Positions 27,087 to 36,046 of a stretch of DNA of 64,000 bases are shown here, piece by piece. The notes under the pieces were generated by a model, which was not told where the DNA came from, made no database searches, and worked only from the letters and a program-made list of their open reading frames with translations. Source of the DNA: Faecalibacter rhinopitheci (GTDB lineage: Bacteria > Bacteroidota > Bacteroidia > Flavobacteriales > Weeksellaceae); the NCBI RefSeq assembly GCF_015234135.1, contig NZ_JADGIK010000004.1, forward strand, positions 1 through 64,000, read 5' to 3'. How positions within the stretch are numbered: the stretch's first letter is position 1; every line of letters begins with the position of its first letter. The translations under genes were made by a program, and so were the position numbers.

Positions 27087-27094
27087 TAAATTTG
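27087..27094 (+). promoter_or_regulatory. Candidate -7 element for the M13 peptidase gene
   Basis: TAAATTTG fits TAnnTTTG, 38 bases before the ATG at 27133. No convincing TTG lies at the right distance upstream. Confidence 0.4.
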
Positions 27095-27132
27095 TAAGAA
27101 TAGCATTAGACAACATAAAAGAATTAACTATA

Positions 27133-29154
27133 ATGAAAAAACAATTTTTAATTGCTGCATTTGCTTGTACTTCGGTATTAGTTAATGCACAAGCACCTTA
27201 TCAAGCTTTTAATCCAAATTATATGGATAAAAGTGTTCGACCTCAAGATGATTTATATGGATTTGTAAACGGAAACTGGAATAAAATTACAGAAATTCCT
27301 TCAGACCGTGCACGTTGGGGAAGCTTTGATGAATTAAGAGAAAATACAGATAAAGTTTCTTTACAATTAGTTAATGATTTATTAGGTAAAAAATATGCGA
27401 AAGGTTCTAATGAACAAAAAATCGCAGATTTATATAATGCATATACAAACTTAGAGGCTCGTAATAAGACTGGTTTAGCACCTATTCAAAAATATTTTAA
27501 GCAAATTGATAATATCAAAAACTTAAATGATTTACAAGCTTATTTAACTGAGGTAACTCCTATTGGGGAAAATCCATTTTTTGGAATTGGGATTTCTACT
27601 GATATGAAAAACAGTAAAGAGAATGCAGTTTACTTAGGAAATGCTCGTTTAACTCTTGGGAAAACATATTACCAAAAAGAAGATGTGAAAAATACAGAAA
27701 CTTTAGGTCAATTTACTCAATATGTAGATCAAGTTTTTCCTTTTACAGGAGCTAAAACTAGAGATTTAAAAGGGGCTAAAATCGTAGCTTTCGAGAAAAT
27801 GATTGCGAAATACATTAAAACTGTAGAAGAAAGCCGCGATCCAAACAAATCTTACAATAAAATGACGTTAGCGGAAGCTGATGCTTTGACTAAGAATGTA
27901 GATTTAGTAAAATATGTAAAGTCATTTGGAATTAATCCTGATCAAGTAATTATTCGTGAATTAGGATATTACCAAAACTTAGATAAAATTATCAATACAG
28001 AGAATTTACCAATCATTAAGGATTATTTAAAATTCAAATTAGTTAATTCTTTTGCTGATGGATCGACTACAGAATTAGAGCAAATTAATTTTGATTTCTT
28101 TGGTAAAAAATTATCAGGACAAAAAGAGCAACGCGCTTTAGATAAAAGAGGTTTAGGGTATGTAAATGGAACAGTAGGAGAGTTATTAGGACAAATCTAC
28201 GTGAAAGATAATTTTCCACCAGAAGCTAAGGCAGATGCAGAAGAATTAATTAGCTATGTTTTCAAATCATTTGATATGCACATCAATAACTTAGAGTGGA
28301 TGTCAGCAGAAACAAAGAAAAAAGCAATTGAAAAATTAAATAAATTTACTGTTAAGATTGGTTACCCTGACAAATGGAAAGATTATTCTGGATTATCAGT
28401 TAAATCTTTACAAGAGGGAGGTTCTTTAATTGAAAATAATTTAAACATTAGTAAATGGCGTTTTGCTGAAAATTTAAAAGATTTTGGTAAGCCAGTAGAT
28501 AAAACTCGTTGGGGAATGTCTCCACAAACGGTTAATGCATACTTTAACCCAACAAATAATGAAATTGTTTTTCCAGCTGCTATTTTACAGGCACCATTCT
28601 ATGACTATAGAGCTGATGCTGCTGTAAACTTTGGAGGAATTGGGGCAGTTATCGGTCACGAAATTTCTCATGGATTTGATGATTCAGGTGCGAAATTTGA
28701 TGGTGATGGGAATTTAGTAAACTGGTGGACACCACAAGACGAGCAAAAATTTAAAGATGCAACTAGTGCTTTAGCAAAGCAATATGATGCATACTCTCCA
28801 GTGGAAGGTGTACATGTAAATGGGGTATTTACTTCGGGTGAAAATATCGGAGATTTAGGTGGAGCTTCTGTTGCTTTTGATGCATTACAAATGTATTTAA
28901 AAGATAAAGGAACTTACGCAAATATTGATGGATTTACACCACAACAAAGATTCTTCTTATCTTGGGCAACAATTTGGAGAACTAAAGCTACAAACGAAGC
29001 TTTAATTAACCAAGTAAAGACAGATCCACATTCGCCAGGTTATTATCGTGCGTTTGCTCCGATCATTAATATAGATGCTTTCCATGAGTCTTTCCAAACA
29101 AAACCTGGAGATAAACTTTATAAAGCACCCGCAGAGCGTATTAAAATTTGGTAA
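27133..29154 (+). CDS. M13 family zinc metallopeptidase (neprilysin / PepO-like)
   Basis: A 673-residue exported peptidase with signal peptide MKKQFLIAAFACTSVLVNAQ. The N-terminal M13 domain (SVRPQDDLYGFVNGNWNK) is followed by the catalytic half. Zinc ligands are H509 and H513 in GHEISHGFDD and E570 in ENIGDLGG, with D574 as the supporting residue. The substrate-binding NAYFNPTNNEIVFPAAILQ is intact, as is the closing FQTKPGDKLY. It cleaves oligopeptides in the periplasm or at the surface. Length is normal. A rhodanese gene begins nine bases after its stop. Confidence 0.95.
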   Translation: MKKQFLIAAFACTSVLVNAQAPYQAFNPNYMDKSVRPQDDLYGFVNGNWNKITEIPSDRARWGSFDELRENTDKVSLQLVNDLLGKKYAKGSNEQKIADLYNAYTNLEARNKTGLAPIQKYFKQIDNIKNLNDLQAYLTEVTPIGENPFFGIGISTDMKNSKENAVYLGNARLTLGKTYYQKEDVKNTETLGQFTQYVDQVFPFTGAKTRDLKGAKIVAFEKMIAKYIKTVEESRDPNKSYNKMTLAEADALTKNVDLVKYVKSFGINPDQVIIRELGYYQNLDKIINTENLPIIKDYLKFKLVNSFADGSTTELEQINFDFFGKKLSGQKEQRALDKRGLGYVNGTVGELLGQIYVKDNFPPEAKADAEELISYVFKSFDMHINNLEWMSAETKKKAIEKLNKFTVKIGYPDKWKDYSGLSVKSLQEGGSLIENNLNISKWRFAENLKDFGKPVDKTRWGMSPQTVNAYFNPTNNEIVFPAAILQAPFYDYRADAAVNFGGIGAVIGHEISHGFDDSGAKFDGDGNLVNWWTPQDEQKFKDATSALAKQYDAYSPVEGVHVNGVFTSGENIGDLGGASVAFDALQMYLKDKGTYANIDGFTPQQRFFLSWATIWRTKATNEALINQVKTDPHSPGYYRAFAPIINIDAFHESFQTKPGDKLYKAPAERIKIW

Positions 29155-29163
29155 TAAAAATAT

Positions 29164-29499
29164 ATGTTTAAAAAAATCAAAACTTGGTTTTTAAATAGAA
29201 ATAGAGTAATTAGTATGACAACTGTAGAAGCAATAAAAAGCGGTAAAGGAACATTAATCGATGTTCGTGAACCATATGAATTAGATACAGAGGGATTTGT
29301 TCCAAATGCAATCAATATTCCATTAGGAGATGTACCTACGCAAGTAGAGGAAATTAAAGCAATGGCACATCCAATTATCGTATTTTGTAGAAGTGGACAA
29401 CGTTCTGGAAATGCAGCCATGTATTTACAATCTCAAGGAATTGAGGATGTATATAATGGAGGAGGTTTTCAAGATGTTTTAGATGTTTTAGAAGCATAA
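29164..29499 (+). CDS. Rhodanese-like sulfurtransferase domain protein
   Basis: A 111-residue single rhodanese domain. The active-site Cys75 is in FCRSGQRSGNA, and the domain start is LIDVREPYELDTEGFVPNAINIPLG. The six-residue active loop CRSGQR is that of thiosulfate sulfurtransferase-type rhodaneses. The first 17 residues (MFKKIKTWFLNRNRVIS) are basic and could be an amphipathic anchor; an internal ATG at 29215 would drop them. It follows the M13 gene by nine bases, probably in the same transcript, and is closed by a terminator. Confidence 0.9.
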   Translation: MFKKIKTWFLNRNRVISMTTVEAIKSGKGTLIDVREPYELDTEGFVPNAINIPLGDVPTQVEEIKAMAHPIIVFCRSGQRSGNAAMYLQSQGIEDVYNGGGFQDVLDVLEA

Positions 29500-29522
29500 A
29501 ATTGACACTAGATGTATAGTAT

Positions 29523-29555
29523 AAGGACGGCATTGATTAAATACCGTCCTTTTCT
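29523..29555 (+). terminator. Terminator after the rhodanese gene
   Basis: Stem AAGGACGG / CCGTCCTT around a 13-base loop, followed by TTTCTATTTT. Confidence 0.8.
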
Positions 29556-29646
29556 ATTTTTAAAAATAAAAACCTTTTTAAATTCCTTCAATTAAAAGTG
29601 TTAAAATAAATTCAATTTAAGGAAGCTTTAAATTATTAAATAGGTA

Positions 29647-29677
29647 TTTCGTAGCTGAAATATATATTGTATATTTG
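29647..29677 (+). promoter_or_regulatory. Promoter of rpsO
   Basis: TATATTTG at 29670-29677 is followed by GCACC, a very common Bacteroidota ribosomal-gene start. TTTCG around 29648 is a weak -33 element about 19 bases upstream. Expected start near 29684, about 25 bases before the ATG. Confidence 0.7.
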
Positions 29678-29708
29678 CACCACATAATAATTATTAAATA
29701 ATATTGGC

Positions 29709-29978
29709 ATGTACTTAACATCAGAAGTAAAAAGCGAATTATTCGCTAAACATGGTAAATCAGCTCAAGATACAGGATCAGCTGAAGGACAAATCGCATT
29801 ATTCACTTTTCGTATCAACCACTTAACTGGTCACTTAAAGAAAAATATCCACGATTATAATACAGAGAGATCTTTAGTTATGTTAGTTGGTAAGCGTAAA
29901 GCATTATTAAACTACTTAAAGAAAAAAGATATCACAAGATACCGTGCAATTATCGCTGAATTAGGATTACGTAAGTAA
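29709..29978 (+). CDS. rpsO: 30S ribosomal protein S15
   Basis: An 89-residue protein, exactly family length. Conserved signature: DTGSAEGQIALFTFRI, HLTGHLKKNIHDYNTER and LVGKRKALLNYLKKKD. S15 binds the central domain of 16S rRNA early in assembly. It precedes pnp, the classic rpsO-pnp order, but a hairpin separates the two. In E. coli S15 represses its own translation; no leader pseudoknot can be judged here. Confidence 0.97.
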   Translation: MYLTSEVKSELFAKHGKSAQDTGSAEGQIALFTFRINHLTGHLKKNIHDYNTERSLVMLVGKRKALLNYLKKKDITRYRAIIAELGLRK

Positions 29979-29992
29979 TTTTAAAACTTATA

Positions 29993-30028
29993 AAAAAGGG
30001 CAATTGAAATATATTGCCTTTTTTTTTG
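29993..30028 (+). terminator. Terminator between rpsO and pnp
   Basis: Stem GGCAAT / ATTGCC extended by A/T pairs with one bulged G, followed by nine T. Some readthrough into pnp is usual at this locus in other bacteria. Confidence 0.75.
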
Positions 30029-30115
30029 TTATAAAAAGGATAAAATACTATACTTTTATAATTACGTTAAGGTATACGGCCTTAACTTTAGACGAATTTA
30101 ATAGACAGAAGACGA

Positions 30116-32287
30116 ATGATTCCACAGGCAATCACAGAAAAAATCACTCTTTCAGATGGAAGAGAAATTACAATAGAAACAGGTAAATTAGCTAAACAAG
30201 CAAATGGATCTGTTGTTGTACGCATGGGTGATACCATGTTATTAGCTACAGTTGTAGCAAATAAAAACGCTAATCCAGGTGTAGATTTTTTACCTTTAAC
30301 AGTTGATTATAGAGAGAAATTTTACGCAGGAGGACGCATCCCAGGAAACTTCTTTAGAAGAGAAGCAAAACCATCAGATGATGAGGTATTAACAATGCGA
30401 TTAGTAGACCGTGTGTTAAGACCAATGTTTCCAGAAGATTTCCATGCTGAGGTACAAGTGATGATCTCATTAATGTCTTATGACAAAGAAGTAATGCCAG
30501 AAGCTTTAGCAGGACTAGCTGCATCTGCTGCCATTGCAATTACAGATATTCCATTCACTTTAATTTCAGAAGCACGAGTTATTCGTTTAGACGGAGAATT
30601 CATGATTAATCCTTCATTAGAGCAATTAAAAAGAGCTGATATCGATATTATGGTTGGTGGATCGAAAGATTCAGTAGTTATGGTTGAAGGTGAAATGAGC
30701 GAAATTTCTGAGCGTGAAATGTTAGACGCGATTGAATTTGCACATGAAGAAATTAAAAAACAAGTTGAAGCGCAAGAACGTTTAGCTGAAAAAGTTGGAA
30801 AATCATTACCAAAACGTGAATATTCTCATGAAACTCATGACGAAGAAATTCGCGAAAAAGTTTGGGCTTTCGGATATGATAAATTCTACGAAATTGCCAA
30901 ATCTCCATCAGAAAAAACAGAAAGAGGTGATAAATTCGCTGCTGTTGAAGAAGAATTCTTAGCACAATACGCTGAGGACGAAGAAGAATTAGCACGCGTT
31001 AAACCTTTTGCACATATTTACTTCCATGATGTACAAAAAGAAGCTGTACGTCAATTAATCTTAAACGAAGGTATTCGTTTAGATGGTCGTGATCCTAAAA
31101 CAATCCGTCCAATTTGGACAGAAGTAGATTATTTACCATCTACACATGGATCTGCAATCTTTACACGTGGGGAAACTCAAGCATTAGCTACTGTAACTTT
31201 AGGTTCTTCTAAAGATGCAAACATGGTTGATGGTGTTGTAAATAACTTCGACGAAAAATTCTTTTTACACTATAATTTCCCTCCATTCTCTACAGGTGAA
31301 GCTCGTCCATTAAGAGGAACTTCTCGTCGTGAGGTTGGTCACGGAAACTTAGCGCAAAGAGCATTAGCTCAAATGTTACCAGACGATTGTCCTTACACTG
31401 TACGTATCGTTTCAGAAGTTTTAGAATCTAACGGTTCTTCTTCTATGGCAACTGTTTGTGCAGGTACATTAGCATTAATGGATTCAGGTTTACAAATTAA
31501 AAAACCAGTTTCAGGTATCGCAATGGGATTAATTACAGATCAAAAATCTGGAAAATTCACTGTATTATCTGATATCTTAGGAGACGAAGATCACTTAGGA
31601 GATATGGACTTTAAAGTAACAGGAACTGCTGATGGTATCACTGCTTGTCAGATGGATATCAAAGTACAAGGGTTATCTATGGAGATCATGGAAACTGCAT
31701 TATTACAAGCAAGAGAAGGACGTTTACATATCTTAGGTAAATTAACGGATACTTTATCTGAGCCACGTAAGCAATTAAAACCAAATGCGCCTAAAGTTGT
31801 TGTTGTTGAAATCCCTAAAGAATTCATTGGAGCAATTATCGGACCTGGTGGAAAAGTTATTCAAGAAATGCAAAAAGAGACAGAAACTGTTATTGCAATT
31901 ACTGAAGAAGAAAACCACGGACGTGTTGAGATTAACGGTGTTATCCAAGCAAATATTGATCGTGTAATTGAGCGTATTAAGCAAATTGCTTTCGTTCCTG
32001 AGGTTGATGGAGTTTATAATGCTGTAGTAAAATCTATCAAACCATTCGGAGCTTTCGTAGAAATCTCTAAAGGGGTTGAAGGATTAGTACACATCTCTGA
32101 AATTGAGCACAAACGTTTAGAAAAAGTTGAAGATGCATTAAACATCGGAGATAAAATCGACGTTAAATTCTTAGGATACGATGATAAAAAGAAAATGAAA
32201 TTATCTCGTAAGGCTTTATTACCAAAACCTGAAAGAAAAGAAGCTCCTAAAAGAGAAGAAAAATCTGAAGATAAGCCAGAAGCTTAA
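30116..32287 (+). CDS. pnp: Polyribonucleotide nucleotidyltransferase (PNPase)
   Basis: A 723-residue enzyme. Two RNase PH domains (about 10-230 and 310-540) flank a helical linker. The second has the phosphate-binding [16 protein letters not shown] and [16 protein letters not shown] segments. A KH domain follows (about 560-620, [15 protein letters not shown]) and an S1 domain (about 630-700, [18 protein letters not shown]). A charged Lys/Glu tail ends the protein. It degrades RNA 3' to 5' by phosphorolysis and is part of mRNA turnover. The ATG at 30116 matches the family N terminus [16 protein letters not shown]. Confidence 0.97.
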   Translation: MIPQAITEKITLSDGREITIETGKLAKQANGSVVVRMGDTMLLATVVANKNANPGVDFLPLTVDYREKFYAGGRIPGNFFRREAKPSDDEVLTMRLVDRVLRPMFPEDFHAEVQVMISLMSYDKEVMPEALAGLAASAAIAITDIPFTLISEARVIRLDGEFMINPSLEQLKRADIDIMVGGSKDSVVMVEGEMSEISEREMLDAIEFAHEEIKKQVEAQERLAEKVGKSLPKREYSHETHDEEIREKVWAFGYDKFYEIAKSPSEKTERGDKFAAVEEEFLAQYAEDEEELARVKPFAHIYFHDVQKEAVRQLILNEGIRLDGRDPKTIRPIWTEVDYLPSTHGSAIFTRGETQALATVTLGSSKDANMVDGVVNNFDEKFFLHYNFPPFSTGEARPLRGTSRREVGHGNLAQRALAQMLPDDCPYTVRIVSEVLESNGSSSMATVCAGTLALMDSGLQIKKPVSGIAMGLITDQKSGKFTVLSDILGDEDHLGDMDFKVTGTADGITACQMDIKVQGLSMEIMETALLQAREGRLHILGKLTDTLSEPRKQLKPNAPKVVVVEIPKEFIGAIIGPGGKVIQEMQKETETVIAITEEENHGRVEINGVIQANIDRVIERIKQIAFVPEVDGVYNAVVKSIKPFGAFVEISKGVEGLVHISEIEHKRLEKVEDALNIGDKIDVKFLGYDDKKKMKLSRKALLPKPERKEAPKREEKSEDKPEA

Positions 32288-32311
32288 TTTTAGCTTTTAA
32301 ATAATATCAGA

Positions 32312-32339
32312 AGTCCACGTGTTAGCGTGGACTTTTTTT
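32312..32339 (+). terminator. Terminator of pnp
   Basis: Perfect stem AGTCCACG / CGTGGACT, loop TGTTAG, then seven T. Confidence 0.92.
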
Positions 32340-32352
32340 GTATCTTTTAATT

Positions 32353-32628
32353 ATGTTTTACATCTATACGCTTCTGATTCCTTTTTTAATAACTATTATT
32401 ACAATCTTTATATTAAAGAAATATTTTAGGTTAATAGATTTATTACTAGTAGTTTGCGGAATTATGTATTTGTATTCTATTGGAATATATTCACTAGAGT
32501 ATAATAATTTGATTGATCAAGGATGGGTTACGTATAGTTTATTTTTCTTCCTATTACCGATTTCAATTATACTATCTATCATTAAATTATTTAATACAAT
32601 AAAAAATTATATAAATGGTAAATTATAA
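32353..32628 (+). CDS. Small integral membrane protein (91 aa)
   Basis: About 91 residues from the ATG at 32353. The frame opens 15 bases earlier at a TTG inside the pnp terminator tail, which is unlikely to be used. Three hydrophobic segments are seen (FYIYTLLIPFLITIITIFIL, LIDLLLVVCGIMYLYSIGIY, VTYSLFFFLLPISIILSIIK). No family is recognised. Its last codons overlap the start of the next gene by 14 bases, so the two are probably translated together. Confidence 0.65.
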   Translation: MFYIYTLLIPFLITIITIFILKKYFRLIDLLLVVCGIMYLYSIGIYSLEYNNLIDQGWVTYSLFFFLLPISIILSIIKLFNTIKNYINGKL

Positions 32629-33100
32629 ACTTTTCATATTGATTTTCTTTTTATTTACTAATTGTGTGAATGCTCAAAATCCAACAGAAGTGATTGAATC
32701 ATATGTTTTACAAGAAAATGTAAATAAAAATCTATCGTTTAAAATAATTTCCAATAAAAACTTTTTAAAAATATTAATTAAAGATTATTATCAATTAATA
32801 TTTGAAGAAGATATTATCGATGAAGATTTGGAAAATTATCTGATTGTAAAAAATGAATTTGATTTAGAAAATCCTATTCTTTTAAATTCAAAAAAATATA
32901 AATTTCTTATTAATCATCATACCAAGCAAAATAATAGAATTCAATTTTCGAAAGTATTATTTTCTAAAAATAATAATTATGCGATCTTTTACGAAGAAGA
33001 AAAATGTAAAGGCTTATGTGGAGGTGGAAATTTAATATTGATGGAATTTAAAGACAATAATTGGAGATATAAATCAACACTATATGCTTGGATTGGATAA
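32615..33100 (+). CDS. Exported protein of unknown function (161 aa)
   Basis: A 161-residue protein with an N-terminal signal MVNYKLFILIFFLFTNCVNA. The Cys in FTNC could be a lipobox, or the cleavage may follow VNA. The mature part is Lys/Asn-rich with strands such as KVLFSKNNNYAIFYEEEKC. A Cys pair and Gly-rich turn (KCKGLCGGGNLILMEFKDN) near the C terminus is the most distinctive feature and is shared by other small exported flavobacterial proteins. It overlaps the upstream membrane-protein gene by 14 bases. No function can be given. Confidence 0.65.
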   Translation: MVNYKLFILIFFLFTNCVNAQNPTEVIESYVLQENVNKNLSFKIISNKNFLKILIKDYYQLIFEEDIIDEDLENYLIVKNEFDLENPILLNSKKYKFLINHHTKQNNRIQFSKVLFSKNNNYAIFYEEEKCKGLCGGGNLILMEFKDNNWRYKSTLYAWIG

Positions 33101-33103
33101 ATA

Positions 33104-33136
33104 AAAAAGCGACTCCATACAGAAGTCGCTTTACTA
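33104..33136. terminator. Bidirectional terminator
   Basis: Stem AAAGCGACT / AGTCGCTTT, loop of nine bases, between convergent genes. Confidence 0.82.
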
Positions 33137-33196
33137 TTTTTAAAATCTTGATTTTGAGTGAAATTCTGAGAGAATTTTGTATCGAGAAAAAGATTT

Positions 33197-34618
33197 TTAG
33201 AATTTATTTTCAATTTGTGCTGCTTGCAACATCAAATAGTGTAAATCTGTATTTTTTACAAATGGTTTTAATAACTCTTTACCAGGTCCAAAAGCCGCAA
33301 CTTCAACGTGATCACTCGAGTGATCCATCGAAATCCATCCCACAGAACTGTGTTTCTTCTGCATATTAGCAAAACCTTCATAAGGTAAATGTTTATAGTT
33401 GTATAAACCTTGTTCCTCTTTTTGAATATTACTATAGTAACCAAGAATTTTATGAGCTTCTGATGAAGTTATTTCAAATCCTAAATTAGCTTGAACCAAA
33501 TCACGAACTGCATTCGGAGAAAAACTATTATCAATTTGGTTTAAAATCCACTCGTTCGTGTATTTATATTTTGCAACGGTTTCAAAATCTTTATCTGCAT
33601 TTTTACCATATATTAAACCTGGATTGGCATTTCCGTGATCAGTTGTAAAAATAACTAAAGTTTCTCCATCTTTTTCTGCGAATTCTAAAGCTACTTTTAA
33701 GGCTTCATCAAACTGAATTTGTTCAAATAATAATCCGCCTAAATCATTTGCATGAGCAGCCCAATCTACTTTTCCAGATTCAATTTGTAAAGCAAACCCT
33801 TCTTTTCCTGTATTTAAATGCTCAATCGCTTTCTTTGCCATTTCAGCTAAAGACGGAATATTTGCTTTTAATTCAGGAGTATTTTCACGATCTAATTGAT
33901 AGGGAAGTGCTCCTTCATTGAAGATTCCAAGAATTGGTTGATTTTTTCCAGTTTTCTTTAATTCAGACGAATTTTTCGCTATTGCATATCCTTTTTCTGC
34001 AAAAGCCTTATAAAGGTCTTTTTTATCCTCACGTTTATCTCCATTGAAAAATTCATCTCCACCACCCATTACAACATCTAAGCCTAAATTTAGATAATCA
34101 ATTGCAATTTGTGGTTCAGCATAACGCGAATTATTATTAACATTAAAACCTGCTGGAGTTGCATGAGTAGCTGTAACAGTAGTAACCACGCCAATTTTCT
34201 TTCCTTTACGTTTCATTTTTTGCCAGATAGGTAAATATTTTTCACCATTAGCACCAACATTTAAAGATCCGTTGGGAACGCGTACTCCACCACCAAAAGA
34301 AGAACTTCCTGCCGAACTATCTGTAACAATAGAAGATGCAGAAGAAGTTTCCATTAAACCTCTCGTTACTTTATTATCTATATAAGCACTCATCCAAACA
34401 GAACGATGACCCAAAATATGATTTTGAAAATGATCAGATAAAGCAAGTGTTCCTGTACTCATACCATCAGAAACCATAAAAATAATATTCTTTGCACGTT
34501 TTCCTTTTGCAGAAAGGTCATATTCCATTGTAGTCGCTAAACCACTTATCGGATTTCCTAATAATGCGCCACCTGCCGCTAATAATGTTCCTTTCTTAAA
34601 GAACTTTCTTCTATCCAT
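33197..34618 (-). CDS. Alkaline phosphatase
   Basis: About 473 residues from the ATG of MDRRKFFKKGTLLAAGG. A longer frame starting 17 codons upstream would bury this signal. The N terminus is a Tat-like signal (RRKFF). Motifs: metal Asp in FMVSDGMSTG, phosphorylated Ser in VTDSSAGSSS (D100, S101), metal His/Asp in WAAHANDLGG and FTTDHGNANPG, and a late His in MDHSSDHVEV. It is a zinc-dependent periplasmic phosphomonoesterase of the PhoA family. The gene directly upstream is a zinc-type metallochaperone. A Tat signal would allow folding, and possibly metal loading, before export. Confidence 0.92.
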   Translation of the reverse strand: MDRRKFFKKGTLLAAGGALLGNPISGLATTMEYDLSAKGKRAKNIIFMVSDGMSTGTLALSDHFQNHILGHRSVWMSAYIDNKVTRGLMETSSASSIVTDSSAGSSSFGGGVRVPNGSLNVGANGEKYLPIWQKMKRKGKKIGVVTTVTATHATPAGFNVNNNSRYAEPQIAIDYLNLGLDVVMGGGDEFFNGDKREDKKDLYKAFAEKGYAIAKNSSELKKTGKNQPILGIFNEGALPYQLDRENTPELKANIPSLAEMAKKAIEHLNTGKEGFALQIESGKVDWAAHANDLGGLLFEQIQFDEALKVALEFAEKDGETLVIFTTDHGNANPGLIYGKNADKDFETVAKYKYTNEWILNQIDNSFSPNAVRDLVQANLGFEITSSEAHKILGYYSNIQKEEQGLYNYKHLPYEGFANMQKKHSSVGWISMDHSSDHVEVAAFGPGKELLKPFVKNTDLHYLMLQAAQIENKF

Positions 34619-34644
34619 TTTTTGGCTATTGTATTTTGTTTGTA

Positions 34645-35892
34645 TTATGCGTTGTGTTTTGCTTGCCATTCGGCAATTTCTTGCTCATTTAATAAACAAG
34701 CATTTAATTCTTTTGTGATTTGTTCTTTATCTATACCTTGACCAATTAATACTATTTCTATCACACGATCGCCCCATTCTTGCGACCATTTTGCATCAAT
34801 GTTAGCTTTGTTCATTTGGTAAGCGGCATACATTTCACGTTCTTGTTTTGGAATTGCACACCACCAAGCTCCAGCAGGATCAATACGGATACTTCCACCA
34901 GCTTGACTTAAAAATATAGCATCATCTGGTCGATTTGCCATCCAAAATAATCCTTTTGATCGATAAACTGTTTGAGGAAATGAATCATTCAAATATGTAA
35001 GGAAACGTTCTGCATGGAAAGGTGTTTTTTGACGATATACAAACGAAGTCATCCCATATTTTTCTTCTACATGGTGGTGATGATCGTGTGAACAATTTGG
35101 TCCACAAGTGTGTCCATGCTCGTGATCATGATGATGCTCCTTTTGTTTTTCCTCTTCTTCTAGCATTCTTACCCAAGCATCCATATCTTGTGCTTTCTCA
35201 AAATCAAAAAGATTCGTGTTTAAAATTTCAGCTAAATCAATCTCTGAGAATTTTGTTGGAATGATATGAGCATTTGGATTCAATTTATGTAAAAAAGATT
35301 CTATGCGAGATTGGGTTTCTTTATCAATTGCGTCAATTTTATTTAATAAAATTACATTTGCAAACTCGATTTGATCAATCAATAAATTGACAATCGGACG
35401 ATCATCTTCATTATTTTCAGTTAAACCACGGTCAAAAACATTTTCATCTGTTCCGAAGTTTCTAAAGAAATTTAGTGCATCAACTACAGTTACTAAAGTA
35501 TCTAAACGAGCGTATTTAGGTATATCAATTTTCCCGTCAGGCGATACAAAGTCTAATGTTTGAGCAATAGGTCCTGGATCTGATATCCCTGAACTTTCGA
35601 TTACTAAATAATCGTATTTACCTGACTGTGCCAATTCGTGAATATTTTCAATTAAATCTTCGCGAATTTCACAACACACACAGCCATTGCTTAATTCCAC
35701 TAGCTTTTCATCGGATTGTATTAAGTTATTATCGCGTGCAATCATTTGAGCATCGATATTTACTTCGCCCATATCGTTAACGATTACAGCTACTTTTAGA
35801 CCTTTTTTGTTGTGTAAAATATGATTAAGTAAAGTTGTTTTTCCACTTCCTAAAAATCCGGAAAGAACAGTTACTGGTAATTTAGTTTGCAT
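34645..35892 (-). CDS. COG0523 (CobW/YeiR/ZigA-like) GTP-dependent metallochaperone
   Basis: A 415-residue G3E GTPase. Walker A is GFLGSGKTT (12-20). The metal-binding CxCC is C71-x-C73-C74 (NGCVCCEIRED). Walker B / base region is VIESSGISDPGP, and NKID is at about 184-187. A His-rich insert (HHHDHEHGHTCGPNCSHD, about 253-270) lies before the CobW C-terminal domain (TPFHAERFLTYLNDSFP). The pattern points to zinc, like YciC/ZigA, which are usually repressed by Zur when zinc is plentiful. An inverted repeat overlaps its promoter. The alkaline phosphatase gene starts 26 bases after its stop. Confidence 0.92.
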   Translation of the reverse strand: MQTKLPVTVLSGFLGSGKTTLLNHILHNKKGLKVAVIVNDMGEVNIDAQMIARDNNLIQSDEKLVELSNGCVCCEIREDLIENIHELAQSGKYDYLVIESSGISDPGPIAQTLDFVSPDGKIDIPKYARLDTLVTVVDALNFFRNFGTDENVFDRGLTENNEDDRPIVNLLIDQIEFANVILLNKIDAIDKETQSRIESFLHKLNPNAHIIPTKFSEIDLAEILNTNLFDFEKAQDMDAWVRMLEEEEKQKEHHHDHEHGHTCGPNCSHDHHHHVEEKYGMTSFVYRQKTPFHAERFLTYLNDSFPQTVYRSKGLFWMANRPDDAIFLSQAGGSIRIDPAGAWWCAIPKQEREMYAAYQMNKANIDAKWSQEWGDRVIEIVLIGQGIDKEQITKELNACLLNEQEIAEWQAKHNA

Positions 35893-35894
35893 AA

Positions 35895-35942
35895 TTGTAT
35901 GATGTATAAATCATACAAATTTAAAGAATATTACAGCTTCAA
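35895..35942 (-). promoter_or_regulatory. Promoter with overlapping palindromic operator candidate
   Basis: Minus strand: TTG at 35942-35940, 16-base spacer, TAAATTTG at 35923-35916. Over the expected transcript start (about 35910) lies a perfect 9-6-9 inverted repeat, TTGTATGAT / ATCATACAA at 35895-35903 and 35910-35918. It ends two bases before the start codon and shares three bases with the -7 element. A repressor bound here would block initiation. Fur-family (Zur) control is the natural guess given the gene, but the binding protein is not proven. Confidence 0.6.
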
Positions 35943-35997
35943 TTTTTATTTTTGAATGATATTTTTACTAAAAATCTGTTAAGTATTATGAAAAATA

Positions 35998-36027
35998 TTG
36001 GTGGATTACTATTATCGTCTATTTTTG
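35998..36027 (+). promoter_or_regulatory. Promoter of the metallophosphoesterase gene
   Basis: TTG at 35998-36000, 19-base spacer, TATTTTTG at 36020-36027. Start expected near 36034, 13 bases before the ATG at 36047. Confidence 0.7.
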
Positions 36028-36046
36028 TTTAAATTCTAAAAACTAC

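Noticed and set aside
30004-30186. Plus-strand frame between rpsO and pnp
   Set aside because: It begins inside the rpsO terminator, overlaps the pnp start in another frame and has no coding character.
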